Of a DNA stretch of 50,049 nucleotides, positions 42,318 to 50,049 are shown piece after piece (within the stretch, counting starts at the first letter, position 1; the number at the start of each line of letters is the position of its first letter). The notes beneath the pieces are model-generated. The model was not told the origin of the DNA. It was given only the letters and a program-made list of their open reading frames with translations, and did no database searches. This stretch comes from Bacteroidales bacterium (GTDB lineage: Bacteria; Bacteroidota; Bacteroidia; Bacteroidales; UBA10428). The position numbers and the translations under genes were made by a program. Location: the NCBI GenBank assembly GCA_016938235.1, contig JAFGVA010000135.1, positions 1 through 50,049 on the forward strand. Direction: 5' to 3'.

Positions 42318-43448
42318 TTAGTTTATTTGGCGGATTACAGATAATAATGTCTCAGCTTTTATTTCGGTTTCCTGCCATTCATCTTCAGGAACAGAATCTG
42401 CTGTAATACCTCCCCCAATAAATAAGGCAAGGTTGTTTGCCAGCACTCTCATACACCTTAGATTTACAAATAAAGACCATTGCCCTTTGATTCCAATTGG
42501 TCCGAGAAACCCGGAATAATATTCTCTTTTATGTTTTTCAAGTTTACGCAATAAAAGTACACAATCTTGCTTTGGCATGCCACAAACTGCCGGTGTGGGG
42601 TGCAATTCTGACAAAAAAGCGCCCAGTTTATCCTTCAATTCGGCAGAATTGAAGGAAAAATCTGTTCGCAAATGTATAAGATTCCCAGCCTTTTTTGTAT
42701 AAGGCCCCTCTAGTTCAACATTTTTAAGATTGAATCGTGATAGTACTTTTGCAATATACCTGGTGACATATTCCTGCTCTAAGCGTTCTTTGCTATTCCA
42801 GGCACCAATATTTGTGTTTTTTTCTGAATAAGATCTTGTTCCTGCCAGGGAAACCGTTTGCATATAACCATTTTCAGCTTTAAGCAAGGGCTCAGGCGTT
42901 GCCCCAATCCATAAATGTGCACCGGCATTAAAAATATATACAAATGCATTGGGGTAAGAATCACATAGTTTGAAATAAATTTTGTTAAGCTTATCAATAA
43001 AATTACCCTTAATAATTTTTACACGGCTTAAAACAACTTTTTCAAATTTGCCTGTCTGTATACTATCAGTTATTTTATTTAGCTGTTTTAAATACTCACT
43101 ATGCGATACTTCTTCAGGAATATGTGATTCATCTGAAAGTACTGGCAAACTTTCCAAAGCATGTATCTCATTAAAATCGGACTCCGATGGATCACCTTTT
43201 ATATAGATATCTGGTTCAATGAGAAAAGATTTGCAGCAATTCATTTCATCAAAAGGAGAAACAAGAAAACCTGACAGCCTATTGTAATTATCTTCGGGTA
43301 AAATATAGTGTAATTTACTGCCCTTCTGAACTACCAGCTGGTTGTAGATACTGTTTGGAGTTCGGAACGATGCAAATGTCAGATTCTTCTGAAGACAAAG
43401 ATTCAGAATTTCTGTTATTTCAGCTGATTTTTCTATCCCCTTCAGCAC
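42318..43448 (-). CDS. menF: Isochorismate synthase
   Basis: 376 aa from a GTG start at 43448. It converts chorismate to isochorismate, the first committed step of menaquinone synthesis. The chorismate-binding fold shows KVVLSRVKII, the AGTRSY segment, LHPTPAVCGMPKQ and the active-site GFLGPIGIKG, plus the late EDEW-type acidic segment. Shorter than E. coli MenF (about 430 aa) by a reduced N-terminus. Eleven bp after the thioesterase gene. Salicylate synthase was considered and set aside given the men neighbours. Confidence 0.92.
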   Translation of the reverse strand: MLKGIEKSAEITEILNLCLQKNLTFASFRTPNSIYNQLVVQKGSKLHYILPEDNYNRLSGFLVSPFDEMNCCKSFLIEPDIYIKGDPSESDFNEIHALESLPVLSDESHIPEEVSHSEYLKQLNKITDSIQTGKFEKVVLSRVKIIKGNFIDKLNKIYFKLCDSYPNAFVYIFNAGAHLWIGATPEPLLKAENGYMQTVSLAGTRSYSEKNTNIGAWNSKERLEQEYVTRYIAKVLSRFNLKNVELEGPYTKKAGNLIHLRTDFSFNSAELKDKLGAFLSELHPTPAVCGMPKQDCVLLLRKLEKHKREYYSGFLGPIGIKGQWSLFVNLRCMRVLANNLALFIGGGITADSVPEDEWQETEIKAETLLSVIRQIN

Positions 43449-43459
43449 AAGTATTCCCT

Positions 43460-43861
43460 TTACTTTTCCTTTAAAATATTAGTAACCCTTGAAACTGAGA
43501 TAAGTTTATCCTGGCTATCGGTAATTTTAACATCCCATACATGAGTCGATTGTCCTTTATGAATTATCTCGGCACGGGCAAAAACCTCGCCTGAAGAAAC
43601 TGTAGCAACATGATTTCCATTAACCTGCAGGCCAAAAACATTGTATTTATTGTTGTCGACAATTAACATTGAACCGGCACCGGCAACCGTCTCAGCCAAA
43701 GCCAGAGAAGCACCGCCATGCAGTACACCTATAGGTTGAAATTTCTTTTGGTTAACAGGCATCTTTGCAAGCACAAAGTCTTCTCCAAAATCCAAAAATT
43801 CAATTTCAAGGTGACTGATAAATGTATTCCGGCAGATCTTATTTATTTGTTCAATGGTCAT
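43460..43861 (-). CDS. menI: Hotdog-fold thioesterase, likely DHNA-CoA thioesterase
   Basis: 133 aa. The PaaI/MenI-type hotdog fold is seen as LHGGASLALAETVAGAGSMLIV, with the catalytic acidic residue in ALAET, and GLQVNGNHVATVSSGEVFARAEIIHKGQSTHVWDVKI. Known DHNA-CoA thioesterases of this fold release DHNA before MenA acts. Its place as first gene in the men operon makes that role likely; the family alone does not prove the substrate. The promoter-like element TATATTTG lies 23-30 bp upstream. Confidence 0.85.
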   Translation of the reverse strand: MTIEQINKICRNTFISHLEIEFLDFGEDFVLAKMPVNQKKFQPIGVLHGGASLALAETVAGAGSMLIVDNNKYNVFGLQVNGNHVATVSSGEVFARAEIIHKGQSTHVWDVKITDSQDKLISVSRVTNILKEK

Positions 43862-43883
43862 TCCAAAAAGTTTTTCGATGGAA

Positions 43884-43891
43884 CAAATATA
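43884..43891 (-). promoter_or_regulatory. Candidate -7 element (TATATTTG) for the men operon
   Basis: The minus strand reads TATATTTG, an exact TAnnTTTG, 23-30 bp before the ATG of the first operon gene. A TTTTG 27 bp further upstream is farther than usual for a -33 element. Confidence 0.5.
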
Positions 43892-44015
43892 ATTAAAACC
43901 TGCATTCTATTGGTCTACCAAAATCAGGTGGCTGGTTTTTCTTTGCCATTTAGCTAATAGCCGTACAGCATTATGATTAAAGCTAAGCTTATCAGAAGGT
44001 GTTACCTCAATCTCT

Positions 44016-44624
44016 CTAAAACCTAAGACCTAATCCATACCTTAAATTGGAATATTTGGCATATCCATATTCAGCATATAAACCTAAATGGTCAAATGGA
44101 TAAAACGCCAAACCGCCGTAAATGCCATATTCCAAATAAGTATGCTTATCATTTATGCACTCATCAGATTCAAGAAGATGCACTACACCCATCTGAAAAG
44201 AGCAATAAACATCTAATCTGTAGCTTTCTTTTTTAATAAAAAAAGGTAAAATATGAAGATTTGAATTCAAACCATACATGATGGAATTGGCTGCCTCAAA
44301 ACTCCAGCTCCTATTGGTTGAATCTTCCAGTAATTTTTTCTGCGTTTCATACAAACAATATCCGAAATACAAACCGGCATCGGTATATTTATTTAGCTCA
44401 AAATCTGCTGAAAGCCTGATGTTTCCAACTTTATTGTAATTCTTATCAAAATAATCCTTTAAGTAATTAGCAAAACAAAACTCAGTATTTTGGTATTTTG
44501 AATATCCAACCTTGAAACTTAAAGATTCTCCAAGTTTCTGTTCCTGTGCCAGAATATTAATTTTAGAAATTAAGAAAACAATTGATAAAAAAACAAGCTG
44601 TAATATTAGATTATTCGTTTTCAT
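44016..44624 (-). CDS. Small outer-membrane beta-barrel-like protein B
   Basis: 202 aa from ATG 44624. This internal start gives a clean signal peptide (MKTNNLILQLVFLSIVFLISK, ending near ILAQ); an upstream start at 44675 runs into the TonB receptor gene. The body has alternating short beta-strands and ends in RYGLGLRF, with a C-terminal Phe typical of outer-membrane barrels. It resembles the 207-aa protein at 47954 in length, strand pattern and C-terminus (LYGLRFRF). It overlaps the 3' end of the TonB receptor gene by 14 bp, so it is the last gene of that operon. Function unknown. Confidence 0.72.
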   Translation of the reverse strand: MKTNNLILQLVFLSIVFLISKINILAQEQKLGESLSFKVGYSKYQNTEFCFANYLKDYFDKNYNKVGNIRLSADFELNKYTDAGLYFGYCLYETQKKLLEDSTNRSWSFEAANSIMYGLNSNLHILPFFIKKESYRLDVYCSFQMGVVHLLESDECINDKHTYLEYGIYGGLAFYPFDHLGLYAEYGYAKYSNLRYGLGLRF

Positions 44625-47043
44625 AAAAAAACCATTTTTTAAGTTTGTGTATAGTGTTATCTGTCTTATTTCCATTCGACTCTTTATTGAAATATACTTT
44701 ATATGATATTGAAGGAATAATTGGTAAGAAACTTATCTGGTAAAGCGATAAGGGTTTATACGTTTCATAATAATCAGGAGGAATCATTTCACCTGTATTG
44801 TTTGTATTATAATAATAGTAGTAAGCATTCTGCCTGTTGTAAGCATTGTATATCGAGAATATCCATTCAGCAGCGTTATTTCTTTTAGTTTCTGTACTAT
44901 AAATACAAGAAATATCTAACCGGTGATAAGGGCTTAGCCTGTCGCTGTTTCGCGGCCCATAAATAAGTGCCTCGTAGATGTCGGAATTGTAATATGCATC
45001 ATAACCTGAAGCAATTGTATTTTGTCTGCCTATTGCCGGGGTATAAGGTATGCCTGATTGATATACCCATGCCAGATTCATTTTCCATTTTTTATTCAGG
45101 GCATATTGCACATTTGTTGAGAAACAATGAGGTCTGTCGAAGTCGAATAAATATTCTTCACCCGAATTAATATCATCAAATTTTCGTGTGGCGTGTGAAA
45201 AACTATAGCCCATGAACCCCGTTACCTTTCCATAATTTTTCTTCAGGTAAAGCTCTAATCCTTTGGAGATACCTTGTCCATTACTTGTTACCTTAGAATG
45301 CCAGTTTGGACTTCCCATAAGGTCAGAATAGCCATCTTTATAGGTTGTCAGGTTTGTCATATCTTTGTAATACAAATTAAACTCTATGTCGAACATACCA
45401 TCCATCATACGTGACTGTATTCCTGTTGCAAATTGATCGACCCGTGACGGTTGAATTTGATGGTCTGACGATATCCATACTTCATTATTGCTAATGCTGC
45501 CTGATGTAAATAAAAGGTGCGTATACTGATAAGCCCTCATGTATGAAAAATTCAGAGAATAATTAGGGCTCATTTTGCAGGATAAATTTATACGGGGTTC
45601 CAGATTATTCGCAGAATAACCTTCTGTAAAGTAATTTGAATTCCTTAAACCCATATTAAGTAACATACAGTTTCCAAGCTTCAACTTATTCTCGATATAC
45701 AAATCTGCCTGGAAAGATTTTAATGATTTTGCACTTGATCCAACTGATTGATTGCTAGCGTGGTATTTATTTGGGACATTAAACAAGTAAGAGCTAAGCA
45801 CCCCATATTCAATAGAATAGGGTTTAGCAATATCGTATTTCCAGTTAGAATGAAAAGATGCATTTTTCAGAGAGGATAGGTATTCGCTGAAATAATCGCT
45901 ATACCCTGCATCACCCAGGCTCGTTCTGTCCTGTATATTCTTTAACCTATAGCGGGTATACGACAAAGTATTGGTTGAACGTAGTTTTGATGTAATAATA
46001 GATTTATATTGAGCCGATAATAACCAGTTACCCCACGTACTTCTGGTAATAGTTTTTTCACCCTCTTTAAGCTCGCTTTGCTTTACTTTATATTGAAGCA
46101 TATCATCGCCCTGGTAAAAATTAATATGCAAGGAGTTTTTAGTATTTGGTCTCCAACTGTACTTGGCATTTATATCATGAAAGCCATAGAATAGCGTGTA
46201 ATAATTACCCGGAAGGGTTTGTGATGCAAGCATACTAAATAATCCAAGGAACGATGTCCGGCCTGTCACAATATAGGATGACTTTTCTTTTACAGGCCCT
46301 TCAAGGCTTAGAGACATATCAGTCAGTCCAAAACTGAACGAACCTTTGGTATTATTTGTATTGCCTTCGCGCTGTGTAATATCTAATATTGATGATAATT
46401 TTCCGCCAAAATGAGCAGGAAAGCCTGCTTTATAAACATCAACATTATTTATTATGTCGGGGTTAAAAACAGACATAAAACCGCCTAAATGGTTTACATA
46501 AATAAGAGGGACATTGTCTATCAGATAAAGGTTTTGACCGGGATCACCACCCCTGACCAATAATAAACTCGAACCTTCGTTTTGTGTCTGAATTCCCGGG
46601 TAGAGTTGTAAAGTTTTCAGCAAATCGGGTCTTGCCCCAATCGAGGGCAGGTATTGTAATTCTTTTCCTGACAAGGATGTAATGTTCGGTAATAAGGTTC
46701 TTGTTGCTTTAACAATTACATCTTCTATTATAATGTCGGTACTTAAAAGTATATTAACGAGTGTATCCTTTTTCGAATTAATTTCAAAGAGCAATGGATT
46801 AAAACCAACATAGGTTACTTCCAGGCTGCAAGGGGTACTGGTAATTAATGAAAAATATCCATTGTTATCGGAAAGGGTATAATTATTTGTTCCTTTTTCT
46901 ACAATACTGGCAAAGATTAATGCTTCGCCAGATTCATTATCCTTTACAAAACCTGAAACCCTGATTTGCGAAAAGAGATGAAAAGGACACAACAACAAGA
47001 TGAACAGGCATATGTTTACTTTTTTAATTTTCATTATTTGCAT
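44611..47043 (-). CDS. TonB-dependent receptor with carboxypeptidase-like N-terminal domain
   Basis: 810 aa; a second ATG three codons in (47034) gives the same signal peptide (MKIKKVNICLFILLLCPFHLFS). Next come the CarboxypepD_reg-like domain (IRVSGFVKDNESGEALIFASI), the plug domain (ISSDI..., LLVRGGDPGQNLYLIDNVPL, NPDIINNVDVYKAGFPAHFGGKLSSILDI) and a barrel. It imports an unidentified ligand. It is flanked by a DUF4249 lipoprotein upstream (8-bp gap), a common pairing in Bacteroidota, and barrel-like genes at each end of the operon. No SusD gene, so not a classical polysaccharide locus. Confidence 0.93.
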   Translation of the reverse strand: MQIMKIKKVNICLFILLLCPFHLFSQIRVSGFVKDNESGEALIFASIVEKGTNNYTLSDNNGYFSLITSTPCSLEVTYVGFNPLLFEINSKKDTLVNILLSTDIIIEDVIVKATRTLLPNITSLSGKELQYLPSIGARPDLLKTLQLYPGIQTQNEGSSLLLVRGGDPGQNLYLIDNVPLIYVNHLGGFMSVFNPDIINNVDVYKAGFPAHFGGKLSSILDITQREGNTNNTKGSFSFGLTDMSLSLEGPVKEKSSYIVTGRTSFLGLFSMLASQTLPGNYYTLFYGFHDINAKYSWRPNTKNSLHINFYQGDDMLQYKVKQSELKEGEKTITRSTWGNWLLSAQYKSIITSKLRSTNTLSYTRYRLKNIQDRTSLGDAGYSDYFSEYLSSLKNASFHSNWKYDIAKPYSIEYGVLSSYLFNVPNKYHASNQSVGSSAKSLKSFQADLYIENKLKLGNCMLLNMGLRNSNYFTEGYSANNLEPRINLSCKMSPNYSLNFSYMRAYQYTHLLFTSGSISNNEVWISSDHQIQPSRVDQFATGIQSRMMDGMFDIEFNLYYKDMTNLTTYKDGYSDLMGSPNWHSKVTSNGQGISKGLELYLKKNYGKVTGFMGYSFSHATRKFDDINSGEEYLFDFDRPHCFSTNVQYALNKKWKMNLAWVYQSGIPYTPAIGRQNTIASGYDAYYNSDIYEALIYGPRNSDRLSPYHRLDISCIYSTETKRNNAAEWIFSIYNAYNRQNAYYYYYNTNNTGEMIPPDYYETYKPLSLYQISFLPIIPSISYKVYFNKESNGNKTDNTIHKLKKWFFYENE

Positions 47044-47051
47044 AAATGTGC

Positions 47052-47954
47052 TCAGTTAGGATAAATAGTATCGGAAAGTGCATAGGAATACCCTGCAAAT
47101 ATGCCATATCCGCCAGCAATATTTGAATAGATATTGAAATTGGTAACTGCTCCATTCCCAACATCCGAAGGGTATCTGCCCTTCTCATATAAATACAAAC
47201 TTTTCAGGAACATGTAATAATCAGATGATATAGCGCGAAGCTCTACAACAAAAGGGTAAAGACTGGTTTGCCAACCGTTACCATTGCTGTGTGCAGATCC
47301 GGTTGTATAGTTGACAGTCATTGTATATGATTCTTCTTCAATGAGTTCGTTACTGAAGATTAGCAAAGGTACTCCTTCATTCAGTAATATAGGGTCAACA
47401 ATTTTTTCAAGCTGTGCAAATTCCACATCCTCACCACGTAAAAGTTTAATTCCTATCTGGTAATATTGAAGTGCTTCGGGATTAGTCCTGAATTTAATTT
47501 TCACAGCCGAATAACTTGTTCCTTCTTCATCGAAACCAGACTCATTAATATGTAGAATACTGATAATTTTTGGAGTTTCCGGGATGTCACTTTTACAGTT
47601 AATATCGTTATATCCTGGTATTTTTACCTGGCATGAATAAGTGTTCATTGGTTGAACAAATAGTCTCGATTTATACGTACCATTTTCAGCATAAACCAAT
47701 GTATCAACTAGTCCATCATTTGTTTTAATGGTTACTTGTGCGTTCTCGACCCACTGTAAAATATTCTCACCAATTTTATCTGTTAGAGAAAGGTTAACAG
47801 TTAAAAGACTATCAGCAATCAATACGCTGTTTATTGCCGGAACCGAAGGGAAATCCGGGAAGTCGTCAGAAACTAGTTTACGACAGGAAGAAACTAAAAT
47901 AACTAAACCTAATACAAAAACTTTACTACACATTATGCTTTTGATAATTGACAT
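47052..47954 (-). CDS. DUF4249-family lipoprotein
   Basis: 300 aa. A hydrophobic signal ends at a lipobox Cys (GLVILVSSCRKLV, Cys at about residue 24). The N-terminal half has the beta-sandwich pattern of DUF4249 (AINSVLIADSLLTVNLSLTDKI, then WVENAQVTIKTNDGLVDTLVY, then TYSCQVKIPGY). DUF4249 lipoproteins are often encoded next to TonB-dependent receptors and may serve as substrate-binding surface partners, as SusD does for SusC, which is not established. It is followed by the receptor and preceded by a barrel-like gene whose stop overlaps its start. Confidence 0.88.
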   Translation of the reverse strand: MSIIKSIMCSKVFVLGLVILVSSCRKLVSDDFPDFPSVPAINSVLIADSLLTVNLSLTDKIGENILQWVENAQVTIKTNDGLVDTLVYAENGTYKSRLFVQPMNTYSCQVKIPGYNDINCKSDIPETPKIISILHINESGFDEEGTSYSAVKIKFRTNPEALQYYQIGIKLLRGEDVEFAQLEKIVDPILLNEGVPLLIFSNELIEEESYTMTVNYTTGSAHSNGNGWQTSLYPFVVELRAISSDYYMFLKSLYLYEKGRYPSDVGNGAVTNFNIYSNIAGGYGIFAGYSYALSDTIYPN

Positions 47955-48577
47955 TAGAAACGGAATCTTAAACCATATAGTGCATTAAAGCCCTTATGAT
48001 ATTCAAAATTCTTATAACCAATTTCAGTGTTCAGACCTATTTTCTTTGATAGATATATTGTACTTCCCAACATTACTGAATAGTCAAAATAATTTCCCCT
48101 TTGAGGTATCAAATTTTCACCCGGAGAGGTGAGCAGTGATATAAAACCCATTTTACCTGATAGATAAAAATCAAATCTTGGAATGTTTGTCTTAAAAAAT
48201 AATGGCAATATGAATATGTTAATATTTACACCATAGTGAAGAGATATAGGGTGTTTAAAATTATATGTGAGTTCGATTGAATTATCGGATTTTAAACCAT
48301 ACCATTCTTCATAAATACCAATTCCGGTATAACCTCCAATCCGTAAATGGTTATAAATATTATAATTATATCCAATTTCAGAATTGATAATATTATCCTC
48401 AAACCAATAATATTCATCCGCAATTTTTATGTTTGAAAATGATATCGACAACAAGCTCTTTTGAGCTAAAGCATTATTAATAAAGAGAGGAGTAATTAAT
48501 AAAAAAAATAATAGGAATATTTTATGAAAATTTGATCTAATAAAATTTTCATCTAAGAGATGTGAATATTGTTTCAT
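47954..48577 (-). CDS. Small outer-membrane beta-barrel-like protein A
   Basis: 207 aa. The N-terminus MKQYSHLLDENFIRSNFHKIFLLFFLLITPLFINNALAQ contains a signal peptide with an unusually long polar leader; a later start would leave a shorter one. The body alternates short strands rich in Tyr and Gly and ends ALYGLRFRF with a C-terminal Phe. It is a likely paralogue of the 202-aa gene at the other end of the operon. Its last base overlaps the start of the DUF4249 gene. I do not recognise a named family. Confidence 0.72.
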   Translation of the reverse strand: MKQYSHLLDENFIRSNFHKIFLLFFLLITPLFINNALAQKSLLSISFSNIKIADEYYWFEDNIINSEIGYNYNIYNHLRIGGYTGIGIYEEWYGLKSDNSIELTYNFKHPISLHYGVNINIFILPLFFKTNIPRFDFYLSGKMGFISLLTSPGENLIPQRGNYFDYSVMLGSTIYLSKKIGLNTEIGYKNFEYHKGFNALYGLRFRF

Positions 48578-48688
48578 TTTTTTAATATGAAATTTAAAAG
48601 GAACTCTTAAAAGCTTAATTCAAGTTTGAATAATCGATTTGATAATAAGTGATTGAATTTAGTTTAAAAGCTCCTTTTTTAATAATAT

Positions 48689-49693
48689 CTAATTACAATC
48701 CTCATCAACAGGAGACACATCATATGTATCAACCCAAACATCCCAACTTGAAAAATATGGTTGACAATCAGCTCCATTGCAAACCCCATTTAATCCTATT
48801 TTCTTACTAGCTTCATATTTATTAGTACCGATCCAGTTATGATAATATGTGAGGTCATCATTGAACCATTTATATGTAGTTGAGCTTGAAGTTGTATTTG
48901 CAACGTCCATGTAATAAAAGTATAATTTTACATCAGCTTTCATCGTTCGACTACACCAATACCATACTCCAAGAGTCTTTTTATATGGTCTTGCAAGAAA
49001 ATGGCAAGTAACATTTTGATTTAAGAATTTATCAACTTCGATTTCAACTTTTAACCTGTTTTTATTATTTTCAGATATCCAAGTTCGAGCAGTACCACAA
49101 CCTGCTGTAGTGGTTTTAAATAAGATTTTCTTATTTTTTTGATTTGGTACAAATCTACAAAGTGAATTATTTTTATAGTGTTCTACATCATTATTGTTCA
49201 ACTCTGAAATATTGATATCTTTTGAGTCTGCTATTATAGTACCTTCATCAAAGACCTTAAATATTGAGTCTCCTATTTGGTACATATGATCTTCATTTAG
49301 CATATACCTGTCAGCTCTGTTGTAAAATTTAGTTTCTAACTCAAATTCACTGTTACTATCTTTATTTAATTGAAGGTACTTGCTATTGCAACTGACAAAA
49401 GATTTAATTTCCTCAAAAGAATGAAATTTCTCAAAGTCTATTGTACTGTAAAATTCCTCACTTAATCTACCAAAAGATCTTATCCCATTTAAGTTTTCAT
49501 AGGAAATAAGATCATTTAATGATAATTCGACAATTTCTGAAATAGCTTCATTAAATTCTTCTTTAGTTTCAAACTTTAACAATTTGTTGCTATTATTATT
49601 TGTTGAATTCGACTCATCAAGAATGGAATAATCTTTATTACAAGAAATTAATGATAAAACAATTATTACAGGAAAAAATATTTTGTATTTCAT
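48689..49693 (-). CDS. Hypothetical cysteine-rich lipoprotein
   Basis: 334 aa. Lipoprotein signal with MKYKIFFPVIIVLSLISC, lipid Cys at 18, then a Ser/Asn-rich linker (DESNSTNNNSNK). The mature part has about eight further Cys in pairs or near-pairs (FVSCNSK, SLCRFV, AGCGTA, NVTCHF, WYWCSR, GVCNGADCQPY, DEDC), which suggests a disulfide-stabilised secreted domain. The sequence ends VDEDCN. I do not recognise the family. It lies 111 bp upstream of the barrel operon on the same strand; a shared promoter is not excluded. Confidence 0.6.
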   Translation of the reverse strand: MKYKIFFPVIIVLSLISCNKDYSILDESNSTNNNSNKLLKFETKEEFNEAISEIVELSLNDLISYENLNGIRSFGRLSEEFYSTIDFEKFHSFEEIKSFVSCNSKYLQLNKDSNSEFELETKFYNRADRYMLNEDHMYQIGDSIFKVFDEGTIIADSKDINISELNNNDVEHYKNNSLCRFVPNQKNKKILFKTTTAGCGTARTWISENNKNRLKVEIEVDKFLNQNVTCHFLARPYKKTLGVWYWCSRTMKADVKLYFYYMDVANTTSSSTTYKWFNDDLTYYHNWIGTNKYEASKKIGLNGVCNGADCQPYFSSWDVWVDTYDVSPVDEDCN

Positions 49694-49733
49694 TTTTACT
49701 AATTTTGAAATTAGACATTTTTAATGTTTATTG

Positions 49734-49781
49734 ACCTCATCCCTATTTAGATTGATAGTCTGTGGGATGGGGTATTTTTTT
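49734..49781 (+). terminator. Intrinsic-terminator-like hairpin with no upstream gene
   Basis: ACCTCATCCC (49734-49743) pairs with GGGATGGGGT (49764-49773) with one G-T pair around a 20-nt loop, followed by A and then TTTTTTT. On the plus strand no gene precedes it, and for the minus gene it is an upstream leader. Confidence 0.45.
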
Positions 49782-49972
49782 ATATTTTTATTGGTTCCCA
49801 ACATTACTCCTTGAGTAAATTAGAATTACTTTTTAGCATAAGTTCCTGAACCATCACCTCCTTCCTTAAATAATATTTTACTGATAGTTGTTGATAAATC
49901 TTAGGAGATCATATATCCAGTAATTCCAGAAGAGGAAGTTTTGACAATACGTATGAAAATTCTGTTACAAAG

Positions 49973-49980
49973 TAACTTTG
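49973..49980 (+). promoter_or_regulatory. Candidate -7 element (TAACTTTG) near the window end
   Basis: TAACTTTG is an exact TAnnTTTG, and lies within the dyad TACAAAG-TAA-CTTTGTA (49966-49982). It points out of the window. A gene beyond 50049 cannot be seen. Confidence 0.3.
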
Positions 49981-50049
49981 TAGAAAAGATTTGGCTTGCT
50001 TGTATTTTCATGTAACCATTATTAAACTATTAAACAATTAACATCCCCT

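Larger units (their letters stand above)
49694..50049. other. AT-rich region at window end
   Basis: 356 bp with no supported gene. It holds an apparently stray intrinsic terminator (49734-49781, plus strand) and a TAnnTTTG-type element (49973-49980). A gene may start beyond the window end on the plus strand. Confidence 0.4.

Noticed and set aside
48600-48688. Terminator between the cysteine-rich lipoprotein and barrel A
   Set aside because: The repeated AAAAGCT segments are direct rather than inverted, so no solid stem forms.

Overview
The window looks like a chromosomal stretch of an environmental Bacteroidota bacterium, probably Bacteroidales/Marinilabiliales-like. This placement is inferred from gene content and no marker gene settles it. 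The pointers are two TonB-dependent receptors with an N-terminal carboxypeptidase-like domain, a DUF4249 lipoprotein, many short lipobox signal peptides, a GH127-type arabinofuranosidase, a complete-looking menaquinone gene run, weak Shine-Dalgarno signals, and several promoter elements of the Bacteroidota TAnnTTTG type. I see no rRNA, tRNA, CRISPR array, prophage or intact insertion sequence.

Layout. 0.2-6.6 kb: a ThiF/MoeB-like E1 enzyme diverges from an unusual [FeFe]-hydrogenase-like sensor fused to a chemotaxis-receptor signalling domain. Then come a lipoprotein, an NAD-dependent epimerase, a Tat-exported aldo/keto reductase with two [4Fe-4S] motifs, and a DUF6599-like protein. 6.6-10 kb: a lipoprotein lipase/hydrolase, a thioredoxin and the CCA-adding enzyme. 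9.97-10.55 kb: a small repeat-bounded element. Five 20-bp direct repeats and two inverted copies flank a GIY-YIG nuclease gene killed by an in-frame TGA, and a separate 12-bp inverted repeat follows. 10.6-18 kb: a TonB-dependent receptor, a histidine kinase split by a TAA just after its H-box, its OmpR-type regulator, and two tandem secreted proteins made only of GH2-type jelly-roll domains. A phased TGACA direct repeat lies between the regulator and those two genes. 18-24 kb: a TolB-like/TPR/AraC regulator, a MarC remnant, a GNAT acetyltransferase, a GH127 enzyme behind a long dyad, and a Nim-type flavoprotein. 24-30 kb: a SNF2 helicase, an endonuclease/exonuclease/phosphatase protein, a beta-helix lipoprotein and a second GNAT. 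30.4-35.7 kb: TolC, a small protein and an ABC ATPase diverge from a sigma-54 activator/histidine kinase pair. 35.7-36.7 kb: an S4 protein, a second thioredoxin and a DUF6132 protein. 36.7-43.9 kb: a menaquinone operon ordered thioesterase-menF-menD-menB-menA-menC-menE. 44-49.7 kb: an AT-rich run of outer-membrane genes (barrel, DUF4249, TonB receptor, barrel) preceded by a cysteine-rich lipoprotein.

The men operon makes menaquinone from chorismate, lacking only menH and the final methyltransferase here. The 30-36 kb block looks like export machinery with its own two-component control, but has no permease or adaptor gene in view. The 13-18 kb block looks like a two-component system driving secreted carbohydrate-binding proteins, with a kinase that is now interrupted. 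Two nonsense codons lie within about 4 kb of each other (10195 and 14220), so sequencing error versus real decay should be settled for both.
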